Below, piece after piece: positions 1 to 7,178 of a stretch of 16,076 nt of DNA (positions within the stretch are counted from its first letter, which is position 1; every line of letters begins with the position of its first letter). The position numbers were made by a program, and so were the translations under genes. The notes under the pieces were generated by a model. The model was not told the DNA's origin and ran no database searches. It saw nothing but the letters and a program-made list of their open reading frames with translations. The stretch lies in contig CADBSP010000031.1 in assembly GCA_902797405.1 (NCBI GenBank), positions 1-16,076 of the forward strand. Reading direction: 5' to 3'. Origin of the DNA: an uncultured Eubacteriales bacterium. GTDB taxonomy: Bacteria > Bacillota > Clostridia > Peptostreptococcales > Anaerovoracaceae.

Positions 1-1582
1 TATTGAAAATCAATGCGAGAGTAATACAAACAAAAGCGGGTGTCAGTTTCCACTAATAATTGCCGGAGGCCCATGTGCATATAATCCTGAGCCTTTAGCG
101 GATTTCGTAGATGTTTTTCTGATCGGAGATGGTGAGGAACTCCTCCCCGATTTCCTGGAAAGATATAAAGCTGCTAAGGACTCCGGTTTAACAAAAGAAG
201 AGTTCTTTAAAAAAGAAGTTGAAGTCGGAAGCTTTGATAAAGGCATATATATTCCGTTCATATGTGAGACTATAGATAATGGTTCAAAAGACAATTATTC
301 TATGGATAATTGCTCTATAGATAATAATTTCATAGATAATAATTCTATAGTTAATAATTCCATAGACAATTCTTTGTCTGAAGTGGAGTATGGAACAATA
401 GACAAAAGACCTAAAACACGAAGAGCATTCCTCTCGGACATTAATACCATCAAGTTTCCCGAGAATCCAATTGTTCCTTTTATTGAAACCGTACATGACA
501 GGGCGGTTGTGGAGGCATTCCGTGGTTGCACCAGGGGATGTAGGTTTTGTCAGGCCGGTATGATTTATCGCCCTGTTCGTGAAAGAACAGAGGACGCAAT
601 AATGGAAGCGGCGCTTGGTCAGATAAAAAACACGGGTCATGATGAGCTTTCGCTTCTATCATTATCTAGCAGCGATTATTCCGGATTTGAGAGTCTGGCA
701 ATGGATTTAACACATGAATGCATGAACAGAAACGTTGCTCTCTCGCTCCCTTCGCTAAGACTTGATACATTCTCTTTTTCTGTACTTCAGGAAATTCAAA
801 AGTACCGTAAATCTGGGCTTACTTTTGCACCGGAAGCCGGAACGCAGAGGCTTAGAGACGTTATAAACAAAGGTATTACAGAAGAAGATATTTATAGCGC
901 TGTTCGTCAGGCCATCGAACTTGGATGGACACATATTAAGCTTTATTTCATGATTGGACTTCCAACGGAAACCTATGAGGACTTGGATGGAATTGCAAAT
1001 ATTGCTAAAACCATAATGTCCATTAAAAATGAAATGAAGAATAGTACAGGGCGTGGTAGTAGGTTCACTGTCACGGTCAGCGTAAGCAATTTTGTACCAA
1101 AGGCACATACTCCATTCCAATGGGCGGCCCAGGACACGGCGGAATCGTTCAGAGAAAAGCATAATTACCTCAGAGAAAAGTTAAGAATCAAAGGTGTAAC
1201 TTTCAATTATCATGACGATGATACAAGCGTTTTGGAGGCGATTATAGCCAGAGGTGACAGGCGTGTCGGTGAATTGATTCTAAATGCATATAGCCGTGGA
1301 TGTCGCATGGACAGCTGGTCTGAGCATTTTGATAGAAGTAAATGGGATGAGGCGATGAAGGAAACCGGAGTTCTTCCTGAAATATACGCGACCAGAGAAA
1401 GAGATTTGGAGGAAGAGCTTCCTTGGGATGTAATTGATAGTGGTATCAGCATCGATTATCTTAAATCTGAATGGAAGAAAGCAAGTGAAGCAAAAACAAC
1501 CCGCGACTGTCGCTATGGATGTACAGGCTGTGGAGTAAACAGGTATACAAATTGCCCGGTGGGTGGAATTTACGCCAAGTAG
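1..1582 (+). CDS. Radical SAM protein, TIGR03960 family (5' end cut by window)
   Basis: The frame is open from base 2, so the gene starts before the window; the first ATG inside (302) is internal. The N-terminal part reads PLIIAGGPCAYNPEPLADF followed by LIGDGEE, the B12-binding-like region of this YgiQ-related radical SAM family. The 4Fe-4S/SAM site is the CxxxCxxC in FRGCTRGCRFCQAG (coded near 520-560), and later TFAPEAGTQRLRDVINKG and KLYFMIGLPTET are typical radical SAM barrel segments. The C-terminus is Cys-rich (DCRYGCTGCGVN). The family is found widely in Clostridia beside or fused to DUF2344; its substrate is not known to me. A run of pentapeptide repeats coded at 269-373 sits in a loop just before the SAM domain. 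DUF2344 starts 36 nt downstream, so the two genes are probably cotranscribed. Family assignment is firm, function is not. Confidence 0.93.
   Translation, partial: IENQCESNTNKSGCQFPLIIAGGPCAYNPEPLADFVDVFLIGDGEELLPDFLERYKAAKDSGLTKEEFFKKEVEVGSFDKGIYIPFICETIDNGSKDNYSMDNCSIDNNFIDNNSIVNNSIDNSLSEVEYGTIDKRPKTRRAFLSDINTIKFPENPIVPFIETVHDRAVVEAFRGCTRGCRFCQAGMIYRPVRERTEDAIMEAALGQIKNTGHDELSLLSLSSSDYSGFESLAMDLTHECMNRNVALSLPSLRLDTFSFSVLQEIQKYRKSGLTFAPEAGTQRLRDVINKGITEEDIYSAVRQAIELGWTHIKLYFMIGLPTETYEDLDGIANIAKTIMSIKNEMKNSTGRGSRFTVTVSVSNFVPKAHTPFQWAAQDTAESFREKHNYLREKLRIKGVTFNYHDDDTSVLEAIIARGDRRVGELILNAYSRGCRMDSWSEHFDRSKWDEAMKETGVLPEIYATRERDLEEELPWDVIDSGISIDYLKSEWKKASEAKTTRDCRYGCTGCGVNRYTNCPVGGIYAK
269..373 (+). 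repeat. 15-bp tandem repeat coding seven pentapeptides inside the radical SAM gene
   Basis: Seven in-frame 15-bp units code TIDNG, SKDNY, SMDNC, SIDNN, FIDNN, SIVNN and SIDNS. The middle units are close to TCTATAGATAATAAT. They lie between the N-terminal region and the segment EVEYGTIDKR that leads to the radical SAM domain, a loop of variable length in the family as I know it. Outer copies have diverged more than inner ones. Confidence 0.85.
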
Positions 1583-1618
1583 AATTCGTAAGGTTATTAA
1601 TAAATATAAAACAATCCA

Positions 1619-2542
1619 ATGTATAAATATTATATCGAATTCAGCAAAATAGGTAATATAAAGTACATCTCTCATCTGGATATGCAGAGACTTTTTAAGC
1701 GTGCATTTAAATCCTGCGGCATTCCAATTGAGTATTCCCAGGGCTATAATCCCCATCCCAAAATGGGATTCGCGCAGCCTCTGTCCCTTGGATATACTGC
1801 ATCAAAGGAATATATAGAGTTCGAAACAACAGAAAAGATTAACGCACTTTTTGCCTTGGATACACTTAGAAATGCGATGCCACAGGGGATTGAACTTCTT
1901 AAAATGGCTCCGTTAGAAGAATTAATAAATGAATTCAAAATAAACCCACAAAAATCACTGGCTGCATCGGTCGTGTCTGCGGTATATTCTGTCTTTCTGC
2001 CAATACCCTTTAGATTCCGCCATGAAGATGTTGAGAAACTCGTTTCCAATTATTTGGCGCAACCTGAGATAATGGCGAAAAAAAGAGAAAAGAAAACGAA
2101 GAAAATAGTCGATAAAAACATAAAGAATCAGATACGCTCAATCAAAGTTGTTTCCAGCAAGAGTCAACATTTTTCAAATAACGAAGAATCTATTTTGTCG
2201 AGAAATCAATCCAAAGATGCTGATTCATTGTCGAGAAATCAATCCAAAGATGTTGACTCATTGTCAAGAAATCAATCTAAAGATATTGATTCATTGTCGA
2301 GAAATCAATCTAAAGATACTGACTCATTATTATCGAGAGATTCGTACGAATCAGTTGACGAGAATCGAAAATCTTTTACTGAGCCCGAAAACAGCATTGT
2401 ACTCCTGATGGAATTGGATTCAGGATCAACTTCCAATCTTAGTCCTGAGCAGGTCATTAGTTCCTTCACCGAATTTTCAGGGCTATATCTACCCAGAGAG
2501 GATATAGAGGTAAATAGGGACTATATGACTTTTTCCAACTAA
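1619..2542 (+). CDS. DUF2344 / TIGR03936 family protein
   Basis: The 307-residue protein opens with YYIEFSKIGNIKYISHLDMQRLFKRAF and continues IEYSQGYNPHPKMGFAQPL, the hallmark N-terminus of DUF2344, the usual partner of TIGR03960 radical SAM proteins. The C-terminal segment from about residue 250 (SIVLLMELDSGSTSNLSPEQV) resembles the family's conserved end. Members I know are nearer 220-240 residues. The extra length is a Lys-rich stretch (about 150-170) plus four 11-residue repeats at 193-236. The ATG start fits the family N-terminus, but no Shine-Dalgarno site is near it (closest AAGG is about 25 nt upstream), so translation may depend on coupling to the upstream gene. No function is established; a role with the radical SAM partner in RNA or ribosome modification is only a guess. 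Confidence 0.88.
   Translation: MYKYYIEFSKIGNIKYISHLDMQRLFKRAFKSCGIPIEYSQGYNPHPKMGFAQPLSLGYTASKEYIEFETTEKINALFALDTLRNAMPQGIELLKMAPLEELINEFKINPQKSLAASVVSAVYSVFLPIPFRFRHEDVEKLVSNYLAQPEIMAKKREKKTKKIVDKNIKNQIRSIKVVSSKSQHFSNNEESILSRNQSKDADSLSRNQSKDVDSLSRNQSKDIDSLSRNQSKDTDSLLSRDSYESVDENRKSFTEPENSIVLLMELDSGSTSNLSPEQVISSFTEFSGLYLPREDIEVNRDYMTFSN
2195..2326 (+). repeat. Four 33-bp tandem repeats inside the DUF2344 gene
   Basis: Units at 2195-2227, 2228-2260, 2261-2293 and 2294-2326 each code LSRNQSKDxDS, with x = A, V, I, T in turn. The copies are nearly identical at the DNA level, differing at only a few bases, and a degenerate fifth start (LLSRDS) follows. The reading frame is kept. The repeat falls between the two conserved halves of the protein, so it looks like a linker that expanded by recent slippage or unequal crossing over. 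Confidence 0.92.
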
Positions 2543-2623
2543 ACCTAGTACTTGCTTTCCCCATACAACTGATATAGACTTCTACTCAAACACTTTGATT
2601 TATAAAAGCGATTGGAGGTAGGC

Positions 2624-3610
2624 ATGAACACATTTATAAAGAAATTGAAATATCGAATTCGCATATCTATTCCGGATGAAAGACAAAGGAAAAAGACGAT
2701 TATAAAAGGTGCGGTCAGTATATTGGTAATACTGATCGCGCTTTTGTTTTTTGGTGAGAAAGGGGAAAGTAAGGGGAAAACAAAGATATCCAGCTTTAAT
2801 TCTGATAAAGAAAAAATATATTCGTCTTCACTGAATGAATCAAGCATCGAAGATAAATCCGAATCATTAAGCAATATAAACATCAATACCAATACTTATA
2901 GCAATGACTCTAAACTGAATGATGATAAAGGATTTATTATCTACAGTAAGGATAACATTAGCAATAATAATAATAGCAATAATAACAATATCACTAATTA
3001 TGAAAACGCGTTAAATGAATCCTCTAATCAAATTGAAGCTACTGAAAATCATTCAATTATCTGCGATATCAGTGGGGCTGTGGTTAATCCTGGGGTATAT
3101 GAACTAACTTACGGACAAAGACTAAATGATTTGATTGAGCTGGCCGGAGGTTTAAGTGATGATGCTGATGTGAATAGAATCAACCGTGCCAGAATAGTTT
3201 CGGATAGTGAAAAGGTCTATATTCCAAGCATTGATGAGGATAATATAATTGCTTACAGCAATAGTATTGAATCGAATGATTCTGGATTAATGAACTCCGG
3301 AAACACTTACTATTCAAATGGATATTTAGATTCAAGTATTAACAATAACAATATCAATAACAACAACATTAATAATAATTCCGGCATGAATGGAACTAGT
3401 GGATCTGGATTTAAGAACGGATTAGTGGATATTAACCATGCGACGTCGGAGGAACTACAGTCTATCAAAGGAATAGGCCCATCCACAGCAGAGAAAATTA
3501 TAGCATACAGAGAAGAAAATGGTGGTTTTGATAGAATAGAAGAGTTAATGAATGTATCTGGAATAGGTGAAAAAACATTTAAAAAAATGAAGGATTTTGT
3601 TACAGTATAA
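2624..3610 (+). CDS. comEA: ComEA-like membrane-anchored DNA-binding protein (SLBB + helix-hairpin-helix)
   Basis: I start the gene at ATG 2624, 5 nt after a GGAGG; an in-frame TTG at 2612 overlaps that site and is unlikely. The 328-residue protein has a basic N-terminus, one membrane helix at about 27-43 (KGAVSILVILIALLFF), a long Ser/Asn/Asp-rich linker (44-140), an SLBB domain at about 143-203 (CDISGAVVNPGVYEL, LIELAGGL) and a C-terminal ComEA helix-hairpin-helix pair at 266-328 (LVDINHATSEELQSIKGIG and NVSGIGEKTFKKM). ComEA is the surface receptor for incoming DNA in natural transformation; the HhH motifs bind the backbone without sequence preference. Usual length is about 200 residues; the excess here is Asn-rich low-complexity sequence on both sides of the SLBB domain. 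No other competence gene is in the window, so transformation itself is not shown. Confidence 0.9.
   Translation: MNTFIKKLKYRIRISIPDERQRKKTIIKGAVSILVILIALLFFGEKGESKGKTKISSFNSDKEKIYSSSLNESSIEDKSESLSNININTNTYSNDSKLNDDKGFIIYSKDNISNNNNSNNNNITNYENALNESSNQIEATENHSIICDISGAVVNPGVYELTYGQRLNDLIELAGGLSDDADVNRINRARIVSDSEKVYIPSIDEDNIIAYSNSIESNDSGLMNSGNTYYSNGYLDSSINNNNINNNNINNNSGMNGTSGSGFKNGLVDINHATSEELQSIKGIGPSTAEKIIAYREENGGFDRIEELMNVSGIGEKTFKKMKDFVTV
2960..2989 (+). repeat. Asn-rich 15-bp repeat in the first ComEA linker
   Basis: Two adjacent units, AGC(AAT)4 and AGCAATAATAACAAT, each code SNNNN. They sit in the linker between the membrane helix and the SLBB domain. Flanking sequence (NININTNTYSND) is equally Asn-rich. 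Confidence 0.75.
3338..3382 (+). repeat. Asn-rich 15-bp repeat in the second ComEA linker
   Basis: Three units code INNNN, INNNN and INNNS between the SLBB domain and the helix-hairpin-helix pair. Ile and Asn codons alternate synonymously between copies (ATT/ATC, AAT/AAC), so the units are not fresh perfect copies. Confidence 0.75.
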
Positions 3611-3619
3611 GCATTTTTG

Positions 3620-3628
3620 TGGTATACT
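3620..3628 (+). promoter_or_regulatory. Candidate extended -10 promoter before the DUF896 gene
   Basis: TGGTATACT just after the comEA stop matches an extended -10 (TGnTATAnT). No good -35 is seen 16-18 nt upstream; TTGTTA at 3597-3602 is 20 nt away. It would give the DUF896 gene its own transcript with a leader of about 70 nt. Confidence 0.4.
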
Positions 3629-3704
3629 CTCCAAGGCGCTATTTTTAGCGTGTTCAAGGCGATTAAAAATATGCTGATTAAAAGCAGTTTTTCATGGAGG
3701 ATAA

Positions 3705-3998
3705 ATGATTACTCAGGATAAAATAGATAGAATTAATGAGCTTGCCAGAAAAGCAAAGGAAGAAGGCCTAAGTGAAGAAGAACTGGCTGAACGTGATACG
3801 CTTAGAAAAGAATATATCGCAGCATTTAGGGCAAATCTAAAGGCGCAGCTTGATTCGATAAAGTTCGTGGATTCTGTAGAAGAAGCCGAGGCAATAGAGG
3901 AATCTATAGAAACAGAATTGAAGGAAGAAATTGCTGAACTAGAGACTTCAATAGACGAGCTTAAGCATATTAAAATCGATAAAGATAAGATAAACTGA
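3705..3998 (+). CDS. DUF896 family protein (YnzC-like), with acidic C-terminal extension
   Basis: A 97-residue protein, ATG 4 nt after a clear GGAGG (3696-3700). The first 52 residues match DUF896: KIDRINELARKAKEEGLSEEELAERDTLRKEYI followed by AAFRANLKAQLDSIKF. The family is a small two-helix hairpin protein found across Firmicutes; B. subtilis YnzC, at about 77 residues, is the member I know, and its role is not settled. Here the core is followed by about 40 Glu-rich residues (VEEAEAIEESIETELKEEIAELETSIDELKHIK) with heptad-like spacing, probably a further helix or coiled coil. A candidate promoter precedes it, and no convincing terminator follows. Confidence 0.88.
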   Translation: MITQDKIDRINELARKAKEEGLSEEELAERDTLRKEYIAAFRANLKAQLDSIKFVDSVEEAEAIEESIETELKEEIAELETSIDELKHIKIDKDKIN

Positions 3999-4297
3999 GC
4001 TATATCAAAATAATTAAAAATTCAAACGTTAGCTGAGACTAATATTTATTATTGAAAGCATATGCGATAAACAGAGATTAGTATTGATTATGTAAACAAT
4101 CGGAAAGATTGTTAAATAAATGTTTAATTGTATATATAATAAGGTATAAATACAAATGGTATATTAATAGCTAATACCGTTAAACTTGCAAATAATATAC
4201 TGACTAAAAATCAATATATTGTGATTGACAGATTATTATTACAAAGATACACGAAATATAAAATAATTAAATTATGTAAACCAATAAAGGAGACTAT
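3999..4297 (+). other. AT-rich regulatory gap before nifS
   Basis: I see no coding potential in these 299 nt. They hold an imperfect 18-bp direct repeat (4035-4052 and 4074-4091, 15 of 18 identical, 39 nt apart), a 7-bp inverted repeat AACAATC/GATTGTT (4095-4113), a second small inverted repeat GGTAT/ATACC (4158-4178), a perfect -10 hexamer TATAAT at 4135-4140 without a good -35, and a perfect -35 hexamer at 4225. No obvious terminator for the DUF896 gene is present. Confidence 0.55.
4225..4253 (+). promoter_or_regulatory. Candidate promoter of nifS-nifU
   Basis: A perfect TTGACA (4225-4230) is followed after 17 nt by TACACG (4248-4253), a weak -10 matching three of six consensus bases. Transcription would start near 4260, about 38 nt before the ATG. 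A weak -10 under a perfect -35 is common in activator-dependent or repressible promoters, but no regulator gene (such as iscR) is in the window. Confidence 0.4.
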
Positions 4298-5476
4298 ATG
4301 GAACTAAGAGAAGTCTATTTAGACTATTCCGCGACTACACCTGTAAAGGATGAAGTCCTTCAGGAAATGCTTCCATTCTTTAGCGAAAGATATGGAAATG
4401 CTTCCAGTTTATACACACCGGGTCTTGATGCAAAGAGAGCAATAGACCATGCCAGAGAGCAGGTTGCACAGCTGATAAATGCTACACCGACTGAAATTTT
4501 CTTTACCGGAGGCGGTTCTGAATCTGACAACTGGGTACTTTATGGAGTTGCTGAAAAGCTTAAAAACAAAGGAAATCATATCATCACTACAGTTGAGGAG
4601 CATCATGCCATGCTTCATACGGCTGAGTTTCTGGAAAAGCAAGGTTTCCAAATCACATATGTTGGTATAGATAGCGATGGACGAATTGATTTGGACGAAT
4701 TTAGAAATGCATTTACCGATAAGACCATTTTAGCCAGTGTAATGCTTGTAAACAATGAAATTGGAACAGTTCATCCGATAAAGGAACTTGCTTCTATAGC
4801 TAAGGAAAAGGGTGTTTATTTCCATACTGACGCAGTTCAAGGCCTTGGTAATGTTCCAATCGATGTTGTTGATATGGGTATAGACTTCTTATCAATGTCC
4901 GCTCATAAGATTTATGGACCAAAGGGCGTTGGCGCACTATATGTTAAGAAGGGTATCCAACTACCAAGCTTCATCCACGGCGGTGCACAGGAAATGGGAC
5001 GTCGTGCAGGTACAGAGAATGTTCCTGGAATCGTTGGTTTTGGAAAAGCTGCTGAGCTGGCAAAGAATAATTTTGATGAACATGTCAAACACTGCAGCCA
5101 GCTAAGAGATTATTTGGCAGATCGCATCATAAATGAAATTCCACATTCCTTCATCAATGGAACGATGGAAGATAGGCATCCCGGGAATTTAAACGTAACA
5201 TTCGAATACATTGAAGGCGAGTCGATACTACTTTTGATGGATTCCAGAAGAGTATGTGTTTCAACGGGTTCAGCCTGTTCATCAAAGTCACTTAAACCAT
5301 CCCACGTTTTGGATGCTTTAGGGGTGTCCGATGAATTGATTCACGGTACTGTGAGATTCACAGTTGGTGATTTCACTACCAAGGAAGATATTGATTATGT
5401 CGTAGAGAATCTTAAAGAAGTTGTAGCCTGGCTGAGAGAAGTTTCACCACTTGGCCCGTATAAAGGTTGGAAATAG
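4298..5476 (+). CDS. nifS: Cysteine desulfurase, NifS/IscS class I
   Basis: This PLP enzyme takes sulfur from L-cysteine as a protein persulfide for Fe-S cluster assembly and tRNA thiolation. Its 392 residues begin VYLDYSATTPVKDEVL; the fold-type I features are clear: EEHHAMLHT near 100-107, NNEIGTVHPI, HTDAVQGLGNV, the PLP-binding lysine K204 in SAHKIYGPKG, and RRAGTENVPGIVGF. The active-site cysteine is C327 in STGSACSSKS, close to the position of E. coli IscS C328. The start has AAAGGAG 5 nt upstream. It lies 23 nt upstream of nifU, the standard pair. The window has no IscR, HscA/HscB or ferredoxin genes, as is usual for Clostridia with a minimal system. Confidence 0.95.
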   Translation: MELREVYLDYSATTPVKDEVLQEMLPFFSERYGNASSLYTPGLDAKRAIDHAREQVAQLINATPTEIFFTGGGSESDNWVLYGVAEKLKNKGNHIITTVEEHHAMLHTAEFLEKQGFQITYVGIDSDGRIDLDEFRNAFTDKTILASVMLVNNEIGTVHPIKELASIAKEKGVYFHTDAVQGLGNVPIDVVDMGIDFLSMSAHKIYGPKGVGALYVKKGIQLPSFIHGGAQEMGRRAGTENVPGIVGFGKAAELAKNNFDEHVKHCSQLRDYLADRIINEIPHSFINGTMEDRHPGNLNVTFEYIEGESILLLMDSRRVCVSTGSACSSKSLKPSHVLDALGVSDELIHGTVRFTVGDFTTKEDIDYVVENLKEVVAWLREVSPLGPYKGWK

Positions 5477-5499
5477 AGATTGTTTAAAGGAGAATAAAA

Positions 5500-5949
5500 A
5501 TGGGACTTTATAATGATACAGTAATGGATAATTTCATGAATCCAAAAAATGTAGGTGAGATCGAGAATCCTGATGGCGTTGGAGTTTACGGAAGTCCGGT
5601 TTGCGGTGATATGATGCAGATGCATATCTCCGTTGACGAGAACGACGTTATAACTGATTGCAAGTTCAAGACTTTTGGTTGCGGAAGTGCGATTGCAAGT
5701 TCCAGCATGGCAACACAGATGATCATTGGAAAAACTGTCGATGAAGCATTGGCAATTACAAATAAGGATGTAGTGAATGAACTTGGAGGACTTCCACCTG
5801 TAAAGGTTCACTGCTCTGTTCTAGCTGATACAGCGATTAAGAGAGCGATCTACGACTATGCTCAAAAGAACGGAAAGACATATAAGGGTCTGGAAGGCTT
5901 TGATCCAAACGCAGAAGACGATGACGAGCATGAAGCTTGTGAGGTTTAA
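5500..5949 (+). CDS. nifU: Fe-S cluster scaffold protein, NifU/IscU N-terminal type
   Basis: The 149-residue protein is an IscU-type scaffold on which NifS sulfur and iron form a nascent cluster. The three ligand cysteines are C35 (GSPVCGD), C61 (FGCGSAIASSS) and C105 (VHCSVLA); D37 and H104 match the conserved assisting residues. C54 and C147 are extra cysteines. The C-terminus is acidic (EDDDEHEACEV), and the LPPVK segment at 98-102 matches the LPPVK chaperone-recognition site of IscU, although no HscA gene is here. AAAGGAG lies just before the ATG. The last codons and stop are echoed by a decayed copy downstream (5962-5986). Confidence 0.95.
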   Translation: MGLYNDTVMDNFMNPKNVGEIENPDGVGVYGSPVCGDMMQMHISVDENDVITDCKFKTFGCGSAIASSSMATQMIIGKTVDEALAITNKDVVNELGGLPPVKVHCSVLADTAIKRAIYDYAQKNGKTYKGLEGFDPNAEDDDEHEACEV

Positions 5950-5986
5950 TAATAACTGGCTTGAAGCTTGTATGCTTTAATCATCA
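5931..5986 (+). repeat. Decayed tandem copy of the nifU 3' end
   Basis: The nifU end from 5931 (TGAAGCTTGT...TTTAAT) is repeated at 5962 (TGAAGCTTGT...TTTAAT), 31 nt later, with about 20 of 25 bases equal. Both copies can be read as EAC, two residues, then stop. The second copy lies after the stop and is non-coding. Confidence 0.6.
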
Positions 5987-6029
5987 TTTATCTAATACGA
6001 GATCATATTTACGAGGTTGAATTATCAAA

Positions 6030-6938
6030 ATGAATATAAAAATCAATCCTGAAGTTCAGGAAGCAATTAAAGAAGGGCGCCCGGTAGTTGCGCTCGAATC
6101 AACAATTATTTCGCATGGGATGCCATATCCACAAAACGTAGAGACGGCTCTTCAGGTCGAAAAAATCGTTAGAGAGCATGGTGGGATTCCTGCTACAATC
6201 GGAATTATTGATGGAATTGGAATAGTTGGAATGACTTCGGATGAAATCGAAGCATTTGGCAAAAAGGGTCAGGAGATTCCTAAGGTTTCCCGTCGAGATT
6301 TGGCAACAATTATGGCTACAGGGTCATGGGGTGCCACAACTGTTGCAACAACAATGATTCTAGCCAATCTGGCCGGCGTTGAATTCTTTGTTACAGGTGG
6401 AATAGGCGGCGTTCATAGAGGCGCCGAGCTTACCTTTGATGTATCTGCAGACCTGGAGGAACTAGCCAGAACCAACGTAACCGTTATTTGCGCAGGAGCA
6501 AAGGCGATTCTTGATTTGCCAAAGACTCTGGAAGTGTTGGAAACAAAGGGCGTTCCGGTCCTTGGTTATGGCACTGATGAACTTCCGGCATTCTATTCCA
6601 GAGAATCAGGCCTAAAAGTAGATAGCCGTGTAGATACTCCAGAAGAAGCGGCCGCTATAATCAAAATGAAGAGAGAACTAGGCTTGGACGGTGGTGTTTT
6701 GATCACCAATCCGATTTCAAAGGAAGAATCCTTACCCGCTGATGAAATAAATGTCGTGATTGAAAGTGCACTTTTGGAAATGGAAATGCTGGGCATCAAA
6801 GGAAAAGACTGCACACCATTCCTTCTCGCCAAAATTGCTGATCTTACCGGTGGAGATTCACTGGCAGCAAACATCAAACTTGTATTTAACAATGCAGCAG
6901 TCGGTACAGAAATAGCAAAGGCATATTTTGCGCAATAA
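6030..6938 (+). CDS. psuG: Pseudouridine-5'-phosphate glycosidase
   Basis: PsuG splits the C-C glycosidic bond of pseudouridine 5'-phosphate, giving uracil and ribose 5-phosphate; it is Mn-dependent and cytosolic. The 302-residue protein shows the family signature VVALESTIISHGMPYPQNV near the N-terminus (E23), PKVSRRDL (K85), FFVTGGIGGVHRGA, TFDVSADL (D137), the catalytic-lysine segment AGAKAILDLP (K158) and DSLAANIKLV (N281), which match the E. coli active-site residues by motif. The start agrees with the family N-terminus; its GAGG (6013-6016) is 13 nt from the ATG, longer than optimal. It follows nifU by 80 nt without a visible terminator, so readthrough is likely. The next gene is the PfkB kinase, its natural pathway partner. 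Confidence 0.95.
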   Translation: MNIKINPEVQEAIKEGRPVVALESTIISHGMPYPQNVETALQVEKIVREHGGIPATIGIIDGIGIVGMTSDEIEAFGKKGQEIPKVSRRDLATIMATGSWGATTVATTMILANLAGVEFFVTGGIGGVHRGAELTFDVSADLEELARTNVTVICAGAKAILDLPKTLEVLETKGVPVLGYGTDELPAFYSRESGLKVDSRVDTPEEAAAIIKMKRELGLDGGVLITNPISKEESLPADEINVVIESALLEMEMLGIKGKDCTPFLLAKIADLTGGDSLAANIKLVFNNAAVGTEIAKAYFAQ

Positions 6939-7001
6939 TGTAAATAACAATGGTATTTTGCGAAATGTTGCAAATAACACAATGGTATTTTGCGAAATGA
7001 T
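6920..7001 (+). repeat. Three-copy decayed tandem repeat over the psuG stop
   Basis: The last codons of psuG (TATTTTGCG at 6924) recur at 6954 and 6986, 30 and 32 nt apart. Copies two and three share GGTATTTTGCGAAATG exactly, and each copy is followed by a variant of AAATAACA or AAATACC. The first copy codes YFAQ-stop; the others read YFAK and lie outside the gene. Confidence 0.75.
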
Positions 7002-7022
7002 TTTAAATACCAAATAAACGCC

Positions 7023-7071
7023 AAGCAATTACTAAGTAAAGCCATTCAAATACTAAGCAAATGCTAAGCAA
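7023..7071 (+). repeat. Four phased AAGYAA hexamers upstream of the PfkB kinase
   Basis: AAGCAA or AAGTAA occurs at 7023, 7034, 7055 and 7066, mostly within CTAAGYAA. The steps are 11, 21 and 11 nt, close to one or two helical turns, so they would face the same side of the DNA. A further copy lies at 7168, next to the kinase start. Confidence 0.55.
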
Positions 7072-7127
7072 GTAATAACAAACGATTAAAACGATTAATA
7101 GGAAAATACAATTATTAATAATATTTG

Positions 7128-7175
7128 TTTACAAAAGTATTATATTTGCTTTGATAATAGCAAACTTAAGCAAAT
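7128..7175 (+). promoter_or_regulatory. Candidate promoter and overlapping inverted repeats of the PfkB kinase gene
   Basis: TTTACA (7128-7133) and GATAAT (7153-7158) form a weak promoter with a long 19-nt spacer. The -10 lies inside a perfect inverted repeat TTTGCT/AGCAAA (7145-7150, 7159-7164). The left arm also pairs with ATTTGCTT/AAGCAAAT (7144-7151, 7168-7175). The arms carry the AGCAA core seen in the phased hexamers further upstream. Promoter and operator roles are inferred. Confidence 0.35.
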
Positions 7176-7178
7176 TCA

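Noticed and set aside
284..640. Ile-rich - strand open frames opposite the pentapeptide repeat
   Set aside because: They exist only because the repeat lacks stops on the other strand; the + strand frame carries the radical SAM motifs.
2148..2408. An 86-codon + strand frame through the 33-bp repeats
   Set aside because: Alternate frame of the DUF2344 repeats; the repeat keeps all frames open, and only the DUF2344 frame joins conserved sequence on both sides.
6920..7071. A CRISPR array
   Set aside because: Repeats are few, degenerate and unevenly spaced, with one copy inside psuG and no unique spacers of constant length.
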